A DNA stretch of 20,000 nucleotides from Glandiceps talaboti. Its lineage: Eukaryota > Hemichordata > Enteropneusta > Spengelidae. Positions 15,074 through 20,000 of this stretch are shown here, one piece after another. Below the pieces are notes generated by a model that saw only the letters and a program-made list of their open reading frames with translations, ran no database searches and was not told the origin of the DNA. The first letter of the stretch is position 1; each line of letters begins with the position of its first letter. The stretch covers positions 12,104,484 to 12,124,483 of the forward strand of contig NC_135567.1 of assembly GCF_964340395.1 (NCBI RefSeq), written 5' to 3'. Both the position numbers and the translations under genes were made by a program.

Positions 15074-17643
15074 TACAAACTCCGGTGACGTCATTTTTTT
15101 GAATATTCGTAGAGATACAGTAAACGACATTATTTTGGATTGTGACCATCATTGAAGAGAATATTAGTTCACAAATGTCTGTGCTCGTATCAAGTCATTG
15201 GTAGTAAATCGTCGTAAAACCCGATGCTTCCTTGCGGCAACGATACTTTGCAACAGTAAAATCGCAGTACAGTAGTACGCGAGCTACAGGGTATGCCTGT
15301 AAGAGAGTACGAGTATATGCCCTGATAAAGAGTCATTCAAATATGCCCTCAACATTTATCCCCCCCCCCCCGCGCATACTAAAATTAGTGGTATTGGGAT
15401 ATCACCAGAACGTGTGCGCAAGAGAAAAGATGTAATAAAGTTTGACCTCATGCAAACAATATGCGACTTTTCAATAGTTCGAGGTTTTATATGGACAACT
15501 GAACATGTTTATGGCGTATGTATAATGAAACTAAGTTAAGTTGACAGTGACACACAGAGGTCACTGACATGGGCCGACCCCATGTATGTCTACTGCGATT
15601 AAAGTTGGACATGGCCTGTTAAACTTTTTAAACCGCATATCGTACGAAGTAAACAAATAATGACGTATTGATTCAATCTCATCTCTGTTTGTTTTCAAAG
15701 AAACATTTAAAGTTTCAAAACACTACACGCAGCAATCTGAATAAAATCTGATGTGGTGAATACGGATTGGTTGCTTTATTTCATACTAGTATCTACTTCT
15801 TTCGTAGTCTGTAAGGTACGCCGTTAAGGGGCGCCCTCACACATCGGCCAACAGGTGAGAGGAGGCCGGTGAGGGTGGAACGTCACGACATGTCTTACAG
15901 TCTCTTTTTTTCGTATATTGTTATTTTTTTTGCCGATTTTGTTGTTCCGTGAGTAGGGGGGGGGGGTCATTAGTAACTAGTTATTGGGTTAGTGCTCACC
16001 TGATTGTTCGCAAATACTAATTCTGGTTGTTATTTCACACGATTGTGGTTTTTTGGGGGGTTTTTTTTGTTTGTTTTTTTAAAGAAAGAAAAACCCAAGA
16101 GACTTTACCAATTCTGATTCATGTACTATGACATGTTACGTTAAGCTTTCTTTCTTGAATAAAACACGAAAATTAGTTTTAATACAGGTCGACCTACCTT
16201 TCCATTCTCTGAGTCGCAAACCAGACACATTTTTTCTTCTGAAACACCTTCTAACGGTGCCTTCAAAGATAAGATACTGGGCTGGGATTTACGACTGTTT
16301 TTTCTGCGAAAAAAATGTCCCGAACTTAAACAATGTCCCGAACTTAATATCTGAAATAAGATTTTAAAAAAGCAAAACAAAATAAAGCATGTATACATAT
16401 ATATATTTATTTATTGTGGGTTAACAATTAATTTACAACAATGGCGACAAAACAACCACGTTCCACTGCAGTTATGCCACTGAAAATTTGACTGTTCGCA
16501 AGATCTTCTATAGTTACTCTAATACCGTCGGATAATCGGAGATTTTGTGAGTGTGTGGTGTGAACTCCTTTCTCTTCGGACCGTACCGTCCGTGACACAC
16601 GGTGTTTTGATCATTGTCCCGACGTGGCCTTGTTAGAACGTACGCCCGCACTTCGAAGGTAATATCGAAAATGGACTTTGGTCCTGGGATAGTCATAGTA
16701 TGGCGTACACACAGAGATGCCACACGTGAACGCTGTGCTGACAACATAGGCGCTGTGCAGAACATTTTTTCCCAAAATTATGGACATAACGTTTGGCGAA
16801 TGAATATTAAGACTAAAGACTCCAACGACCACCACATGTGATTATTTGATAGGTGAGTTCGTCCTTGCAGGGAATTTTTTGACAATCGTATCATATCTGA
16901 AAAGTCGAGTTTACGGATATGCTAATCAAGATATTTCAAAGGCATGATATACCTCATCTCATTGGACATCAGATGACGTTGTTGTTGACAAAGGTTGTTT
17001 TTATCGAATCATAACGCGCAATACAGAATTCAGCATGTATATAGTGTACCAGGGACAAATGGTATCACACTTATCGAGTTAACTCCACGAGAACGTGTAC
17101 ACACCGAAACTTAAAAATAATAACACGATCATACAGGAAACAATTTTTGGTCATATGTATAAATACCAAAATACACAAAAGAGGCTGTGATAAATCGAAA
17201 ACCAAGTGAGCGAACCTCCCTTTTTTTTTATCATACACCGTTATCGGTAGCAATTTACGATGTATTTAGCTGTTAAACATTATCTACTTATACAGTGGTT
17301 TACTGTTGCAGCGACTCCCTAGCCATAAACTGAAAAAAAAACCACCGTGTTGAATTCATTATACATTCGTAAATGTATGTATTAATGAAGGAAGTTTTGT
17401 CGCATTGTACTTCATAACCTTGTTGCTTTGTTTATCGAACATGGACAGATTACTAATTTACACATTGATTTGACCTTCAATGGGTCTGTAAACACGCCAA
17501 GGTCGATAAGTCTGAGTTACCAGGGTAACGTCGACCAAAGGAAGCTATGTTGGGCGTATACACTACAGTGTGACATGGAACTGTCCGTTCCTAAAGCTAT
17601 TATGCTAGAACAACAGCACCATGTACACTATGCGGTCGGACGT

Positions 17644-17657
17644 GTACACTAGTGTAC
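17644..17657. repeat. 14-bp perfect palindrome GTACACTAGTGTAC
   Basis: The palindrome is followed by two further GTACACTA-type sites within about 100 bases upstream (about 17557 and 17624). It lies about 150 bases before the acceptor of the FkbM-like exon. No known binding site assigned. Confidence 0.4.
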
Positions 17658-17760
17658 TTTAATTAATTGAACTACTTAAACTAATTAATAAACTAATTAA
17701 TTGAACTAATTAATGAACTAATTAATTAATTAATTAATTAATTAAATTGAATTGAATTGA
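17658..17760. repeat. AT-rich ATTAATTGAACTA/(TTAA)n repeat
   Basis: Units of ATTAATTGAACTA and AATTAATGAACTA pass into (ATTA)n and then (AATTG)n. The tract sits about 40 bases before the acceptor of the FkbM-like exon. Confidence 0.7.
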
Positions 17761-17835
17761 CATTGACTCGTAATAATAGTATTTTTTCTTCATATTTGTA
17801 GATTGACAGGACGATTTACATACCGGAAGTTCATC

Positions 17836-19125
<1,290 letters not shown>

Positions 19126-19235
19126 GTAAGCAATGTTGTCAAGATAATTTTACAGTGCTTTTCCAAAAAGCGAGTCAAAGCTATAAAAATGAACTATCAA
19201 GATCAGTGAGCTTGATCACAAGGTTTCATGTTGAG

Positions 19236-19796
19236 ATAGACACCATAAAGATAACACATAAACATCACTTACACAGTGTCTGCTCTGTAGACACAATAAA
19301 GATAACACACAAACATCACTTACACAGTGTCTGCTCTGTAGACACAATAAAGATAACACACAAACATCACTTACACAGTGTCTGCTCTGTAGACACAATA
19401 AAGATAACACACAAACATCCCTTACACAGTGTCTGCTCTGTAGACACAATAAAGATAACACACAAACATCACTTACACAGTGTCTGCTCTGTAGACACAA
19501 TAAAGATAACACAAACATCCCTTACACAGTGTCTGCTCTGTAGACACAATACAGATAACACAGAGACATCCCTTACACAGTGTCTGCTCTGTAGACACAA
19601 TAAAGATAACATACAAACATCCCTTACACAGTGTCTGCTCTGTAGACACAATAAAGATAACACAAACATCCCTTACACAGTGTCTGCTCTGTAGACACAA
19701 TAAAGATAACACAGAGACATCCCTTACACAGTGTCTGCTCTGTAGACACAATAAAGATAACACACAAACATCACTTACACTGTGTCTGCTCTGTAT
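19236..19796. repeat. 51-bp tandem repeat array, eleven units
   Basis: Each unit reads ACACAATAAAGATAACAC, then a variable AAACATC(A/C)C or AGACATCCC, then TTACACAGTGTCTGCTCTGT. Spacing is 51 bp, with two 49-bp units. Each junction contains the inverted repeat GTGTCT-GCTCTGT-AGACAC. Late units alternate variants (49-bp unit followed by AGAGACATCCC, seen twice), showing a higher-order duplication. The array lies in intron 2 of the FkbM-like gene, about 110 bases past the donor. Confidence 0.95.
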
Positions 19797-20000
19797 TTAG
19801 TTAATGATATAAGCAGTAACAACATACATACTATTTTAACAAATTCTACCAACTTTCACTGGCTGCTGACCATGGATTTTGTTTGAACTTCAACAGATTA
19901 TACCTTGTGTTGTAGTATGCATGCTGTTAATGTTTGTATCATTAACTAAATACAGAGCCGACACACAGTGAATGTGATGTTTGTGTGTTATCTTTATGGA
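19236..20000. mobile_element. Foldback-like element (left arm and start of right arm; cut by window end)
   Basis: The last array unit plus its flank (about 19748-19838) is repeated in inverted orientation at about 19903-20000. For example, CTCTGTATTTAGTTAATGAT at left matches the reverse complement of ATCATTAACTAAATACAGAG at right, and the right side continues backwards into AAGATAACACACAAACATCA. Arms of at least 90 bp flank a loop of about 65 bases. An inverted repeat whose arms are tandem arrays is the plan of foldback elements (Drosophila FB, sea urchin TU). No transposase is visible, and the right arm runs off the window. Confidence 0.6.

Larger units (their letters stand above)
15074..17800. 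other. Intergenic region between divergent genes, no coding exon supported
   Basis: Visible items: a perfect CRE at 15086-15093; homopolymer C at about 15360-15371 and G at about 15957-15966; adjacent small stems AGTGAC...GTCACT and CATGGG...CCCATG at about 15547-15584; a duplicated AATGTCCCGAACTTAA at about 16314-16347. CAACAG|GTGAGA at 15854/15855 in a GC-rich patch (15820-15890) could be the donor of a 5' UTR exon for the FkbM-like gene, but this is speculative. Overlapping frames at 16514-16841 have no recognisable domain. Confidence 0.4.

Noticed and set aside
14547-15155. 202-codon HTYIHTY frame
   Set aside because: Product of the ATAC microsatellite.
16514-16841. Overlapping frames on both strands, one starting near 16614
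   Set aside because: No domain, no splice support, and similar lengths on both strands suggest chance.
19236-19796. Possible CRISPR array
   Set aside because: Units are nearly identical along their whole 51 bp, with no variable spacers, in an animal intron.

Overview
The window comes from an animal nuclear genome. It holds spliced genes with GT-AG introns, strong Kozak contexts, long non-coding stretches and very many microsatellites (GA, CTGT, ATAC, TTG, TA). The families point to a marine invertebrate, such as a cephalochordate, hemichordate or lophotrochozoan. This is inference, and the species cannot be named from the sequence.

Two genes are well supported. On the minus strand, 14170 to 9678, I could rebuild a complete seven-exon gene of the short-chain dehydrogenase/reductase (SDR) superfamily, closest in layout to 15-hydroxyprostaglandin dehydrogenase (HPGD). 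It encodes 253 residues with every splice phase consistent. On the plus strand, 17836 to beyond 19125, are the first two coding exons of a membrane-anchored FkbM-type methyltransferase-like protein. The rest lies past the right edge. The two genes are divergent, separated by about 3.7 kb of repeat-rich sequence.

Three weaker coding signals lie to the left. A signal-peptide first exon on the minus strand (8154-8060) may open a secreted protein with an EMI-like N-terminus. A short THAP-type zinc-finger relic sits at 6394-6513 (+). An acidic Asp/Ser/Asn/His-rich reading frame with 38-residue repeats (2175-1615, minus) has a promoter-like upstream region but is not a recognised family.

The rest is repeats: a palindromic MITE-like element (about 3150-3520), a LINE/SINE-type 3' tail (about 7544-7618), a degenerate CCGAAACGTC minisatellite and a CCAAT-box minisatellite inside SDR introns, and large simple-sequence arrays. 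The most unusual structure is at the right edge (19236-20000). There, eleven units of about 51 bp run into a large inverted repeat, as in foldback transposons, within the FkbM-like gene's intron. Several microsatellites start within a few bases of 5' splice sites, so some introns are almost entirely simple repeat.
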